Positions 1-8,485 are shown, numbered from the stretch's first letter. The stretch: DNA of 52,567 nt from Planctomycetaceae bacterium (GCA_012959465.1 DUDC01000253.1:1466-54032); one strand, 5' to 3'. A program made the numbers and translations. The notes: a model not told the origin generated them from the sequence alone.

Positions 1-2
1 AG

Positions 3-179
3 TGGGCGATAAACCTGGAAGAGAGCAAAGATTTCATCTGCGAAAACTTTGGCGAGGTGGAGTATCGCAAATTCCGCCTTTATTTATGGGGCGCAACTTA
101 CGAATTTATGGTCAAGAATCTGGATTGTTATCGTCTAATTCTTTACTTGCCGAAGAACCCAACGGACTGGAAACGCTAA
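3..179 (+). CDS. C-terminal fragment of cyclopropane-fatty-acid-synthase-like SAM methyltransferase (5' end outside window)
   Basis: An open frame enters from the left edge and ends at TAA 177-179. Its 58 residues begin WAINLEESKDFI and contain YRKFRLYLWGATYEF, followed by CYRLILYLPK. The pattern of Trp, Asn, then a Tyr-Arg-x-Phe-Arg-x-Tyr-Leu-Trp-Gly block, then a closing Tyr-Arg-x-x-Leu strand is what I know from the extreme C-terminus of CFA-synthase-type methyltransferases, where the last helix and strand pack on the substrate side. The catalytic and SAM-binding parts lie outside the window, so activity cannot be judged. It converges on the minus-strand FAD-subunit gene and the two 3' ends overlap by 4 bases. 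The family call is by recognition only. Confidence 0.55.
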   Translation, partial: WAINLEESKDFICENFGEVEYRKFRLYLWGATYEFMVKNLDCYRLILYLPKNPTDWKR

Positions 180-781
180 AGGCCACTCTTCTGCAACGCC
201 GCCCGACGCAAATTTTTGGCGCGCAGTAACAGCGAATTCGTTTCGTTTTCGTCTTCGTTTTCATCTTCGTTTTTTGCGCCTTGCATGGCGATCAGGGTCG
301 GAGCCAATCGCGACGCACTGACAAACTTGGCGGATCCCTGATTGTCGAAGATTGCGTGCAGTGAATTCTCTCCGTCAGCCACCCGTTCGTTGACGAGTCC
401 CTGGCCATCGCGGTAGTACCAACAGCGAGGTCGCTGCAACAATTCACCTCCGATGGTTCCTTGGCAGAGCAACTGCATGCTGTTGATGCCTCGAATGGCT
501 TGGGTCAAAGCCACCAGCGGGAGAACCGAAGGATGCTCAAGGACGTCATCCAACGTCACAGCCGCACCGATACAAACTCCACCACTGGCGTCGGACAGGA
601 TGCTCTTTAGTGAGTCGACTTCCATGATGTTGACCACTCGGTCGGGAGTCTCCACCATTTTCTTCATCAGTCCCACTAAATCGGTGCCACCAGCAAGGAT
701 AGCACTTGTGCCGGGGCGTTCGTTCAAGAGCGAGACGACCTCGGCTTCGGTACGCGGAGCAGCGTATTCAAAGGATTTCAT
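176..781 (-). CDS. Xanthine dehydrogenase family FAD-binding subunit (YagS/PaoB-like), C-terminally shortened
   Basis: This is the flavin subunit of a three-subunit molybdenum hydroxylase; in the family it takes electrons from the [2Fe-2S] subunit. The 201 residues contain the FAD_binding_5 signatures: AILAGGTDLVGLMKK near residues 28-42 and GTIGGELLQRPRCWYYR near 108-124. Family members run to about 320-330 residues and end with a CO_deh_flav_C domain. This one stops just after the LAPTLIAMQGA strand and continues with an acidic tail (NEDENEDENE) encoded by imperfect 12-bp repeats at about 239-276. The missing part is not seen in another frame, because the next gene occupies positions 3-179 on the other strand. 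ATG 781 follows GGAGGG at good spacing and lies 2 nt after the molybdenum subunit's stop. It may be a shortened working subunit or a decaying one. Confidence 0.85.
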   Translation of the reverse strand: MKSFEYAAPRTEAEVVSLLNERPGTSAILAGGTDLVGLMKKMVETPDRVVNIMEVDSLKSILSDASGGVCIGAAVTLDDVLEHPSVLPLVALTQAIRGINSMQLLCQGTIGGELLQRPRCWYYRDGQGLVNERVADGENSLHAIFDNQGSAKFVSASRLAPTLIAMQGAKNEDENEDENETNSLLLRAKNLRRAALQKSGL

Positions 782-783
782 GG

Positions 784-2985
784 TTATGCCCTCCCTTGCA
801 GAGCTTCAAGGACCCGTTGTGGAGTGTAGGGAGCAACTGGAACGCGTACGCCCAAGGCGTTACAAATCGCGTTGGACACGGCGGCAACCGGACTGATTGC
901 CGGCGGTTCACCGTTCCCAATGACACCGCGTTGGCGTTCACTCTCCGGTTCATAAAGCTCGACGATAATCTCGCCGACATCGCCCAAGCGGGCCAATTTG
1001 TAATCGGACAATTCAGCGTTTACGAATGCCCCCGTGGCGGGATCGGAAATCCGCTGTTCGTAGAGAGCCGCGGCAATACCCATGATGACGGCCCCATAGA
1101 TCTGGCTTTCGCACGTCTTGGGGCTAATCACGAGTCCCTGGTCCTGGACCGCCACAAACTTCTTGATCTTGACGACTCCAGTTTCCGTGTCGACAGCGAC
1201 CTCCGCCATTTGAACACCACAGACGCCTGAGTTGCTCAACGGACTGGCGTCACCCCGTTTGTGAGACGCGGAGACTTCGATCGACTGAACTCCCAAACGG
1301 CTACACGCTGCCTTCCAGGAGATCATTCGCTTCTTGTCACCAGCCACATGGATCGCGCCGTTGACGGCCACTAACTCCTCAGGCTTGGCTGACAATTGGC
1401 CAGCAACTTTTTCAAACAGAATCTGTAAAGCGTCTTGGGCAGCCCTTCGATGGGATTCGCTGACGGCTCCCACGGTAGTACTGCCGCCGGAGGCACCACT
1501 CATTGGGTACTTCGAGCTACCGATGTTCACCGTGACATCGTCCAAATCAAGTCCAAATGTCTCGGCGAGCACCATAGCGCACACGGTACGAGTTCCGGTG
1601 CCGAGATCTTGTGTGCCGCACGATGACTCAACACTGCCATCGGATCGAATGACCAAACGGCAGGTGGAGCTATTGGCCGTCCCGCCCCACATGTGAAGCG
1701 CTAACCCCATCCCCTCGACAACTCCGCCTTTGCTCGGACCTTGACCATGCAAATGGTACTTGTCTTTCCAGCCGATGATCTCGGCGGCGACTTTCATCTC
1801 CGCCAAGTAGACATCGCCTTTGCCGTTGGCCACATTGCCCAGATTGGCAGCAAAAACGTCGAAAGCGTCCTTCTTCATGACTCGGGCGAGATCGTCAATC
1901 GCCGTTTGCGTCATCGCGCACGCCTGAGGATGGTTGGGGGCCCGCCAGGCGCGTGCCTGGCCGTTGTTGGTTTTGATCCCAATCGCTTTGCGGCGGTAGT
2001 TTGGCGGTTGAATGACGTAGGGTATCACGCTTTGGCTGATGCCACCGCCCCTGACACCGGCTGTTCCCCAATGCTGAGAATCCCAAACCTGCACCACGCC
2101 ATTGTTGTCGGCACCGATCCGGACCTTCAGGTACCCAGACGGACGATTACCGGCGTTCTTTAACTCCTGATCGCGACTCAGCATGAACTTGACGGGTCGT
2201 CCAGTTTCCTTCGAGATTCGCGCGGCGGCTACACCCCAGTAATCGGCGGCAAACTTACTTCCAAAACCACCTCCGATATACTCGCAACGCACTTCGACGT
2301 CATCTGATGTCATGTCCAGGTCGGTGGCAAACGCTTCATCTGTACCGGAGACATTTTGTGTGGACAGGTACGCCAACAGTTTGCCGTCTTTCCACTGAAC
2401 CGTAGAACCATGAGGTTCCAAACAGCAGTGCGTAATGGCGTCGATTCCGTAGTAACCTTCCAGCTTATGCGGGGAGGCATCGTACAGACGCTGAATTTCG
2501 GCCTCGACGAATTCATCTTCGTCGTCATCATCGCCAGGCTCAACCTGCGTCACCGACTTGCCTCCGGCCGGCGCCGTTCGCCCGGCTTTTCTCGCCAGTT
2601 CGAGTTCTGCATCTTGAACAAATACATCCATCTCGTTGTACGTAATCTTGACGTTCGTTACGCCCTCTGCGGCGGCCGCTTCCGATTCGGCAGCGACGAC
2701 AGCAATCAAGTCGCCCTGCCACTTGATTTCGTATCCCACCTTTCTTAAGACCTCAACGTGAACGACGCCAGGCGTCTGCTCGGCTGCCTTGATGTCAATC
2801 GACGCGATCGTGCAATGCGCGTGAGGAGATCCTAGCGCCCGAGCGATCAGCTGATCTTTCAGGTTGACATCGTAGGTGTATTTTGCGGCTCCGGTCGACT
2901 TCTCCATACCGTCCAAACGGTTTCGCCGTGACCCGATAATTTGGGCCTCTTCTCTTGTTGGCCAAGAGTATTTCGTGTCAGCCAT
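784..2985 (-). CDS. Xanthine dehydrogenase family molybdopterin-binding (catalytic) subunit, YagR/PaoC-like
   Basis: Large subunit (733 aa) carrying the molybdopterin-cytosine-dinucleotide site. Its length matches E. coli YagR (about 732). Visible landmarks are the Ald_Xan_dh_C entry GSRRNRLDGMEKSTGAAKYT near residue 18, the moco loop GGGFGSKFAADYWG near 237, RAWRAPNHPQACAM near 342, CGTQDLGTGTRTVCAM near 458 and GNGEPPAISPVAA near 690, which supplies the catalytic glutamate. The active-site loops therefore look intact, so the enzyme should still bind cofactor and hydroxylate or oxidise a substrate such as an aldehyde or N-heterocycle; the substrate cannot be named. AAGGAGG sits 5 nt before ATG 2985. 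It overlaps the [2Fe-2S] gene by 8 nt and is followed at once by the FAD gene, so the three form one operon. An acidic insertion (EPGDDDDEDEF) lies near residue 150. Confidence 0.93.
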   Translation of the reverse strand: MADTKYSWPTREEAQIIGSRRNRLDGMEKSTGAAKYTYDVNLKDQLIARALGSPHAHCTIASIDIKAAEQTPGVVHVEVLRKVGYEIKWQGDLIAVVAAESEAAAAEGVTNVKITYNEMDVFVQDAELELARKAGRTAPAGGKSVTQVEPGDDDDEDEFVEAEIQRLYDASPHKLEGYYGIDAITHCCLEPHGSTVQWKDGKLLAYLSTQNVSGTDEAFATDLDMTSDDVEVRCEYIGGGFGSKFAADYWGVAAARISKETGRPVKFMLSRDQELKNAGNRPSGYLKVRIGADNNGVVQVWDSQHWGTAGVRGGGISQSVIPYVIQPPNYRRKAIGIKTNNGQARAWRAPNHPQACAMTQTAIDDLARVMKKDAFDVFAANLGNVANGKGDVYLAEMKVAAEIIGWKDKYHLHGQGPSKGGVVEGMGLALHMWGGTANSSTCRLVIRSDGSVESSCGTQDLGTGTRTVCAMVLAETFGLDLDDVTVNIGSSKYPMSGASGGSTTVGAVSESHRRAAQDALQILFEKVAGQLSAKPEELVAVNGAIHVAGDKKRMISWKAACSRLGVQSIEVSASHKRGDASPLSNSGVCGVQMAEVAVDTETGVVKIKKFVAVQDQGLVISPKTCESQIYGAVIMGIAAALYEQRISDPATGAFVNAELSDYKLARLGDVGEIIVELYEPESERQRGVIGNGEPPAISPVAAVSNAICNALGVRVPVAPYTPQRVLEALQGRA

Positions 2986-3577
2986 TACTGCCTCCTTTCA
3001 CCAGTGAGACCGCGGCTTGAATGACGTGTGAGTAGGTACCACATCGGCAGATGTTGCCGTTAAGGCCTTCGCGTATTGCAGTCTCGGATGCGTTCGGATT
3101 CTTGTCTAAGAATGCTTTGACCGCTACAACGAATCCCGGTGTGCAAAAACCGCATTGCTGCGCGTCCGCTGCAACAAATGCCGCTGGCACGGTGTCGTCG
3201 AGTCCCTCGACCGTGGTCACTCTCTTGCCATCGCAGGCTACCGCTAGGGCAGTGGACGCCATAATCGGCTTGCCGTCGAGTAGCACCGTACTCGCTCCAC
3301 TGCTGCCGTCTAAACTCACCGGTTTTGCACCGGTCAAATCGAGCTGGTATCGCAACACGTCAAGAAGCGTGTCACGAGTCTCAACTTCCAAAGTCTGTCG
3401 TTTCCCATTCACTTCAAGATCGATGGTCATTCGACCTTTAGCCACTTGGGTGGTCTGTTGGACCGCTGAGGCGACTTCGGTTTGCAATGCGGTGGCTGCG
3501 GCCACCGCACCAGACCCTTTGAGGAACGCTCGACGATGAAACCCGCCGTGCGTCACTTTGCGTTTCGACTCCGTCAT
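2978..3577 (-). CDS. Tat-exported (2Fe-2S)-binding subunit of molybdenum hydroxylase, with plant-type cluster cysteines replaced by serine
   Basis: Small iron-sulfur subunit (199 aa) of the same enzyme, resembling YagT/PaoA. The N-terminus has a twin-arginine motif (HRRAFLKG, residues 14-21) followed by an Ala-rich stretch, so export with its partners is likely. The Fer2_2 domain keeps the proximal cluster ligands Cys142, Cys145, Cys177 and Cys179 (QCGFCTPGF and NICRCGTY). The N-terminal plant-type domain keeps its fold (TLLDVLRYQLDLTG, STVLLDGKP), but the loop that normally reads C-x4-C-G-x-C reads SLDGSSGAST. The fourth ligand is also Ser, so positions 88, 93, 96 and 108 are all Ser. The codons are AGT, AGT, AGT and TCC. 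Start: ATG 3577 is chosen because it places the RR motif near the N-terminus; upstream starts add an unlikely extension. The gene is first in the operon. Confidence 0.9.
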   Translation of the reverse strand: MTESKRKVTHGGFHRRAFLKGSGAVAAATALQTEVASAVQQTTQVAKGRMTIDLEVNGKRQTLEVETRDTLLDVLRYQLDLTGAKPVSLDGSSGASTVLLDGKPIMASTALAVACDGKRVTTVEGLDDTVPAAFVAADAQQCGFCTPGFVVAVKAFLDKNPNASETAIREGLNGNICRCGTYSHVIQAAVSLVKGGSNG

Positions 3578-3783
3578 GACGATGCACCCTTTCTCTCTCA
3601 AGGGAGTCCACGTAAGTCCGAACCCCTCGAACAAACGACGATGATTATACGACCTCTGCTGCGCGAAACAACAAGATTGGCAAAAAGGATTAGGGATAGC
3701 CTGGCTACCGTGCGGTCGTGTCTGATCCTCGGTGCCTCGACACTGGCAAAGCCCAATAGTGTCCGGTAAATTGAAAGACTGGG

Positions 3784-3863
3784 CATTGGAAATACAAGCA
3801 CGAAGCGGCGGCGAGTGAGTCTCGAGAGCGGCAAATGACTCACTCGCCGCCGCTTCGTGCTTG
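3784..3863. repeat. Dispersed palindromic repeat: 26-bp perfect inverted repeat with 17-nt loop
   Basis: Left arm 3795-3820 (starts CAAGCACGAAGC, ends GAGTGAGT) and right arm 3838-3863 are perfect reverse complements over 26 bp, separated by 17 nt. The flank and start of the left arm, CATTGGAAATACAAGCACGA plus one A (3784-3804), recur base for base at 34144-34164, so this is a family of dispersed intergenic elements and not only a local terminator. Similar AAGCACGAAGCG...GAGTGAGT strings are familiar to me from planctomycete intergenic regions (recollection, not a search). Confidence 0.8.
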
Positions 3864-3941
3864 TCTTACTTGCTCGTCAAGATGTTAAAGAAATGACGGA
3901 AAACTGAGGGGTTGGGAAGGCACTGCCAGAGCCGAGAAAGT

Positions 3942-3968
3942 AAAAAGGCTCCCCATTTCCGGGGAACC
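3942..3968 (-). terminator. Rho-independent terminator of the 717-aa gene
   Basis: Read on the minus strand, GGTTCCCC, loop GGAAAT and GGGGAGCC form an 8-bp stem with one U-G wobble, followed directly by TTTTTACTTTC. It begins 38 nt after the stop codon of the gene ending at 4007. The stem plus U-tract arrangement is canonical. Confidence 0.75.
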
Positions 3969-4006
3969 TCCGCCTGCTCATTGGTTCGCCTGACCAACCG
4001 GGTCAG

Positions 4007-6160
4007 CTACAGATCTTGGAACAATACATGGGAATGCGTGACCTGGACGTCATCGTCATCCACATAGGTGACCGACATACCGCCTCGGAAGCAGCGTAGA
4101 ATGGCCGTCCAATCGGACACTTGGGCTTTCACCATTCCGGATGTGAATGCATCGTCAATTCCAAGTTCGACACCGTAATTAACCCACGGCTCAATCAAGT
4201 CTACCAGGCCGGGAAAGTTAAAATAGGCGATTGCGCCTGCCGGTCGCTTTACATCGACCCGGTATCCCTCAGATTGCAACGGCTGCTCCAGCATTAACCG
4301 CGCCGTGGTTTGCGGGGCTAATGAGACGACCGCCAAATGCTTCGACAACCCTGCATTCGGTGCTAATTGGTCGTCAATTCCCAATTCTGGCGGCAGAGCA
4401 AATTGGTAGATCTTTCCCCATTGTTCGTCGGTCACCAACGGCGAGGGGATTTTGAGCTCGCCCAACTCGTTTGGCTCCAACACCTTGAACGTCTCCAAGA
4501 CTCCCTTGGCAACGTCGAAATAGTCGCCAACACCTTTTCGCAGTTTATCTGCATCGGTGACCTTCATGGCTATGCCTAACTCGGGAATCGGCAGCAAGTT
4601 AGTTGCTAATGGCATCGTGTTTTGCAGCTGAGCACTTTTGACTTTGCCGTCAAATACGAATGCCGTCTCGTTACTAGCCAATGCAGGTTGAAGATTCTCT
4701 TTGGTTGTCGCGACGAGTTTGTCCAGCAATGGGAGCAACTGATCCCGGACGCGTTCGTATTGTGCCTGCTCGTCGTCGTTCAATTGGAACTCGACTACCT
4801 CGTCGACGAGTTTTCCCACACGTTCGAACGTGTCGGCAAAATTGGAGTAGCTTTCAGGAGCTTGTTTGCCACGACTGACAATACCCAAAATCGGGTTACC
4901 TCCAAGTTGACCGGTTAGTGTCAACGGAGCACTATCGTCAAAGACTGCGTTACCCCAGCTAAACGAATACCCTTCGAATCCATCCTCGACGAGCATTTGA
5001 TAGCCAAACTGACTCCCAGCCTCCGGCACGATGCCGCTGAAGTCATCTAGAATGGTAGCGCCCTCGGCCGCGATTTTCTCCTTCAACTCGTCTGGGAAAC
5101 CGGCCATTTCCACCAACGAATCGATCATCGACTTGACACTTTCCAACTGTCCTTGAACATTATTGATGTTCTTCATGAAAGACTCGCTGACGTAGCCAAT
5201 CGAGACGATCGGCTTTGCCAAGTGTTGACGCATTTTCTGTGTCTCAGCACGGTCGGCCAACGTCTCCCCTTTGCCGAACTGCTCGATGTGCTCGGAAGTG
5301 TCACCGACGGAAAACATCAAATAGCCGTCTCGATATCCCAACATCACAACCAAGGTCATTTCCTTGACCTTGTCCACCAACGTGTTCAACTGTTCGCGGT
5401 CCCCAGGAAAATCATCGAGGGGAATTTCTTCCCACGGGATGAGCGATCCATCCAGACGAAGCGTCAGAAAGTCGCCACCGTCAAGCGACTCACGCTTAAA
5501 CCGATCGCTAAGCATCGGAGCCTCGGAGCGGTAGACCTGGGTCAGAATCTCCTCCAGGCGGTCCAATTGACTCGCTACGCCTTCGCCGTCGCTGACCTTA
5601 AATCCCATGACCATGTCAGGTACTTGCAGAGTATCAGCGTTGTCCAACAACAGCTCAATCACTCTTGAGGCCATTACCTCTTCTGGATTGTCGGACTGGG
5701 CTGCTTCAATTTGAATACTGTTCATCGACATGTTCAATTGATTCAGCAGTGCCAGTTGAGCTGCCACACCGTCGTCGGCATAAAGAAAGAACTCCTTAGA
5801 AATTGCCTCCTGTAGCAAGGCGATCAACTTTTGATTCTGAGGATCGGCCAGCATATCTTTCATCATTTGAATGTTCGCATCGCCACCGCTATTCCACATC
5901 ATCTGAGCCTGGCCGAGTCCCATTTGCACGAGGGCATTCTGCATAATCTTCTTGCCGGCGTTGCTTTTCTTCAGGATGTTCCATTGTTCTTCCATACGCA
6001 GCGATGCCGAGTAGAAAGCGGCGTCGGCCGGGACCACGGATAGCGAACTATCCTCATAGACATTTGCGTCTTGGGCTAGCGCTGGAGATGCCAGAAGTGG
6101 CAACAACGCGATACCACACCAAATTCGGCGCATCGCGGGTGGAAAACGGTATCGTCTCAT
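4007..6160 (-). CDS. Secreted protein of unknown function (717 aa), planctomycete type
   Basis: I do not recognise an enzyme family. The N-terminus is a clear signal peptide: MRRYRF, a hydrophobic core around GIALLPLLASPALAQ (about residues 16-30) and an AQD cleavage-like site. The mature part starts SLSVVPADAAFYSASL, a beginning that I associate with long secreted planctomycete proteins of unknown role, loosely like DUF3352 proteins. The body is mixed alpha/beta, Met- and Gln-rich around residues 60-90, with no cysteine pairs or transmembrane segments after the signal. A possible two-fold organisation (two SxGY/SxGQ-type strand blocks near 280 and 415) is only an impression. ATG 6160 follows GAGG at 7 nt spacing; an alternative start at the internal MRRIWCG would also leave a signal peptide. 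It is a single-gene unit ending in the terminator at 3942-3968. Confidence 0.75.
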   Translation of the reverse strand: MRRYRFPPAMRRIWCGIALLPLLASPALAQDANVYEDSSLSVVPADAAFYSASLRMEEQWNILKKSNAGKKIMQNALVQMGLGQAQMMWNSGGDANIQMMKDMLADPQNQKLIALLQEAISKEFFLYADDGVAAQLALLNQLNMSMNSIQIEAAQSDNPEEVMASRVIELLLDNADTLQVPDMVMGFKVSDGEGVASQLDRLEEILTQVYRSEAPMLSDRFKRESLDGGDFLTLRLDGSLIPWEEIPLDDFPGDREQLNTLVDKVKEMTLVVMLGYRDGYLMFSVGDTSEHIEQFGKGETLADRAETQKMRQHLAKPIVSIGYVSESFMKNINNVQGQLESVKSMIDSLVEMAGFPDELKEKIAAEGATILDDFSGIVPEAGSQFGYQMLVEDGFEGYSFSWGNAVFDDSAPLTLTGQLGGNPILGIVSRGKQAPESYSNFADTFERVGKLVDEVVEFQLNDDEQAQYERVRDQLLPLLDKLVATTKENLQPALASNETAFVFDGKVKSAQLQNTMPLATNLLPIPELGIAMKVTDADKLRKGVGDYFDVAKGVLETFKVLEPNELGELKIPSPLVTDEQWGKIYQFALPPELGIDDQLAPNAGLSKHLAVVSLAPQTTARLMLEQPLQSEGYRVDVKRPAGAIAYFNFPGLVDLIEPWVNYGVELGIDDAFTSGMVKAQVSDWTAILRCFRGGMSVTYVDDDDVQVTHSHVLFQDL

Positions 6161-6700
6161 CGGGGTGCCTCAGCGTAAAAGAGAAGTCCGGGAAGGAGAA
6201 GTCAAGTGACGGGTTACTATTCGGTCAAACCGTGGCGATCTTGCGCCGCGGGCAAACCAGAACCCTCTGTTTTATGCTGTTTTGTCAGCCCTGAGAACCG
6301 TCGATTTGGAATGTTTTTCAATATCGTGTCGGGAATTCGGTGTTTTGGAAAATGTTGGCAACTTGCGAAACCAAATTCACATGGCGCGGGGTAATTCAGA
6401 TGGGGCGGGGTAAAGTGTTGTGGGCACTCTGAGTGACGAGAACGCAGCGGTGTGATCCAGTTCAAAGCGATCCTGCCTGTCGACCAGTTCTTCTCCCTCC
6501 TCTATTCCTGTCTTGCGGTGGTGCCCGACTGGCACCGGGAACCCACCCCACACCCACAGCGTCTCATGACATCCACCTTCCAACCCCAATTCTCACGCGT
6601 CAACGTACAGTAGTGGTTTCTTGCCCGCGACTCGCCTAGTATGTGGATGGCCCGGCAATCACTAGCCGGGGAAGTTCCATCAACGACGAGACAAAGAGCG
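6161..6700. other. Divergent intergenic region without recognisable gene
   Basis: These 540 bases separate the divergent genes starting at 6160 (-) and 6701 (+). The part around 6290-6400 is more AT-rich than its surroundings and is where promoters would be expected. I see no ORF with protein-like composition, no RNA gene and no strong inverted repeat. Confidence 0.4.
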
Positions 6701-7981
6701 ATGCACTTTAACCACGGCAAACGAGTCGGAAATGGTCACCTATTCTCCTTGGCAATCGCAGTGGCGACATTGCACTCAATCATCGCCGGACGCATGCTGG
6801 CGGCCGCTGATTGGCACGAGTTTCGCGGCGGAAGTAAGGCCGGCCACGCCACTTCTGATTTGCTACCGGAGACGTGGTCGGCGACGGACAATGTCGACTG
6901 GCGAATTGAGCTGCCGGGGCAGGGGTGGTCGTCGCCAGTGACCAATCAAGGACGAATTTACCTCACCGCTGCGACACCGACTGATGAACCGAACTCGTAC
7001 GAACTTTCCGTCTTGTGCCACAGCGTTGTTGACGGTTCCCTTCATTGGAAGACACCGATTTTCGACCAAGGGGAAAACGCACCGAAGATTCACCAGAAGA
7101 ATTCTCATGCCAGTCCGACGGTGGTTGTCACCGGTAAGCGGCTGATCGTGCATTTCGGTCACCAGGGAACGGCTTGCCTCGATCTGTCGGGCAAAGTCAT
7201 CTGGCGGCATCAGGATGTACAGTATTCGCCCGTGCATGGAAACGGTGGGAGCCCCATCGTGGTTGATGGCAAGGTCATTTTCAGCTGCGATGGTGCGAGA
7301 GATCCATTTGTCGTCGCCCTCGACATTGAATCCGGGCAACCGATTTGGAGAACACCGCGTAGCGTGGAGGCCGACCGAAAGTTCTCCTTTTCGACCCCGA
7401 CGATCGTCCGCTGGAAAGGCCAGCCGCAGATTATTAGCTCCGGTAGCAATGCGGTTTGTGCTTACTCGGTCGATGGAAACGAACTCTGGAAAGTGAAGTA
7501 CGACGGATACTCCGTGATACCCAAGCCAGTATTCGCCAACGGCCTGATCTACGTTTGCACCGGATTTAACCAACCGTCACTCCTGGCGATTCGTCCTGGC
7601 GGTAACGGCGACAGTACTGAGTCGCACCTCGCTTGGTCTGTGAAGCGGCAAGTGCCACATACGCCCAGCGTGCTGGTCATTGAGGACTTGTTGTACATGG
7701 TTTCCGATCGGGGAGTTGCCAGCTGCCTGGTCGCTGAGAGTGGGGAAGAGGTCTGGCAGGAACGCCTCGCCGGTAAAGGGTATTCCGCATCGCCCCTGTT
7801 TGCCGACGGAAAGATCTACTTCACAAGCGAAGATGGAATCACCACTGTCGTACGCCCTGGCCGCCAATTCACGAAAGTGGCGGAAAACGATCTAGGCGAA
7901 CGTACTCTCGCGTCGCTCGGCGTGGTGGATAATTCGATCCTGATCCGAACCGAAGCCGCTTTGTACCGAATCACTCGATGA
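6701..7981 (+). CDS. Exported PQQ-like beta-propeller protein (BamB-type repeats)
   Basis: A 426-aa protein with a signal sequence (about residues 12-36, ending GRMLAAAD) followed by ADWHEFRGGSKAGH, the variant of the DWPQFRG entry motif common in exported planctomycete propellers. Repeated blades are visible: GRIYLTAATP, LICHSV...SLHWKTPIF, GKVIFSCDGARDPFVVALDI, LIYVCTGFNQPSLLAI and GKIYFTSEDGITTVV, each with the W-x-x-x-x or YAL/ALD core of PQQ_2 repeats. No methyltransferase or kinase domain is attached, unlike the giant relatives at 37189-52567. The family is structural or binding; PQQ binding and any dehydrogenase activity are not implied. ATG 6701 (AAAGAGCG upstream) is preferred over the in-frame ATG 6641, which would put 20 extra residues before the signal. 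Confidence 0.85.
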   Translation: MHFNHGKRVGNGHLFSLAIAVATLHSIIAGRMLAAADWHEFRGGSKAGHATSDLLPETWSATDNVDWRIELPGQGWSSPVTNQGRIYLTAATPTDEPNSYELSVLCHSVVDGSLHWKTPIFDQGENAPKIHQKNSHASPTVVVTGKRLIVHFGHQGTACLDLSGKVIWRHQDVQYSPVHGNGGSPIVVDGKVIFSCDGARDPFVVALDIESGQPIWRTPRSVEADRKFSFSTPTIVRWKGQPQIISSGSNAVCAYSVDGNELWKVKYDGYSVIPKPVFANGLIYVCTGFNQPSLLAIRPGGNGDSTESHLAWSVKRQVPHTPSVLVIEDLLYMVSDRGVASCLVAESGEEVWQERLAGKGYSASPLFADGKIYFTSEDGITTVVRPGRQFTKVAENDLGERTLASLGVVDNSILIRTEAALYRITR

Positions 7982-8191
7982 AACCGCAAGGCAAGATCTA
8001 CTCGAGTGCGACGGGCGAAATTCCGCCGGATCCCGTGTTTTTGGCAGATGAAGACAATCCCCAAGGAAACTTATTACAATGAACCTGTTAACAAGTCGAA
8101 TGGTTCATCGAATCAGTAATGACTCTTCCGACTTGCGAATACTCAACAGATCGCGGAAGTTCGGCGTGGCGAACGCACCGCGAGCGCATGC

Positions 8192-8485
8192 ATGAACAAG
8201 ACCCTTCCGCAATTCACGGTCCGCACGTTTCTTTGGCTCACTGCAGCGTTGGGATTAGCTTCGCTGGTTGTCGGCCGCGCCGTTCGTGGCGACCTCTGGG
8301 CTCAGTGCTTCTCGATGGCCGGACTTTTTGTGGTTACGTCCTTCATTCTGTTCGGCGTGGTGTTTTCGGCGGCATTTGTCATGGCGTCACGACTTCAAAA
8401 GCCGAACGAGCCAAGCTCGCCGTTTGCCGGCGAGGATCCGCCAGAGCAAATCATCGTTCCGATCGAGATTTTCCCCAAAACCTAG
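8192..8485 (+). CDS. Small two-helix membrane protein, first gene of ABC-2 operon
   Basis: A 97-aa protein with two predicted membrane helices (about residues 13-28, FLWLTAALGLASLVVG, and 39-63, including FVVTSFILFGVVFSAAF) and a short Pro/Glu-rich C-terminal tail. I do not recognise a family. It ends 4 nt before the start of the next gene and so appears to be the first gene of the 8192-13240 operon. ATG 8192 has no strong Shine-Dalgarno. A small membrane subunit of the transporter is an inference from position only. Confidence 0.6.
   Translation: MNKTLPQFTVRTFLWLTAALGLASLVVGRAVRGDLWAQCFSMAGLFVVTSFILFGVVFSAAFVMASRLQKPNEPSSPFAGEDPPEQIIVPIEIFPKT

Larger units (their letters stand above)
3578..4006. 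other. Intergenic region with repeat hairpin and terminator
   Basis: These 429 bases lie upstream of the molybdenum-hydroxylase operon and downstream of the 717-aa gene. They hold the 26-bp perfect inverted repeat at 3795-3863 and an intrinsic terminator at 3942-3968. The promoter of the minus-strand operon should lie within about 3578-3790, but I see no convincing -35/-10 pair. No coding sequence is supported. Confidence 0.6.

Noticed and set aside
3795-3863. Perfect inverted repeat as an intrinsic terminator of the upstream gene
   Set aside because: No U-tract follows on either strand, and the motif shared with 34144-34164 points to a dispersed repeat. A better terminator is at 3942-3968.
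6863-7573. Long open frame (236 aa) on the minus strand
   Set aside because: It is antisense to the PQQ propeller gene at 6701-7981. Its composition follows the codon bias of the opposite strand.
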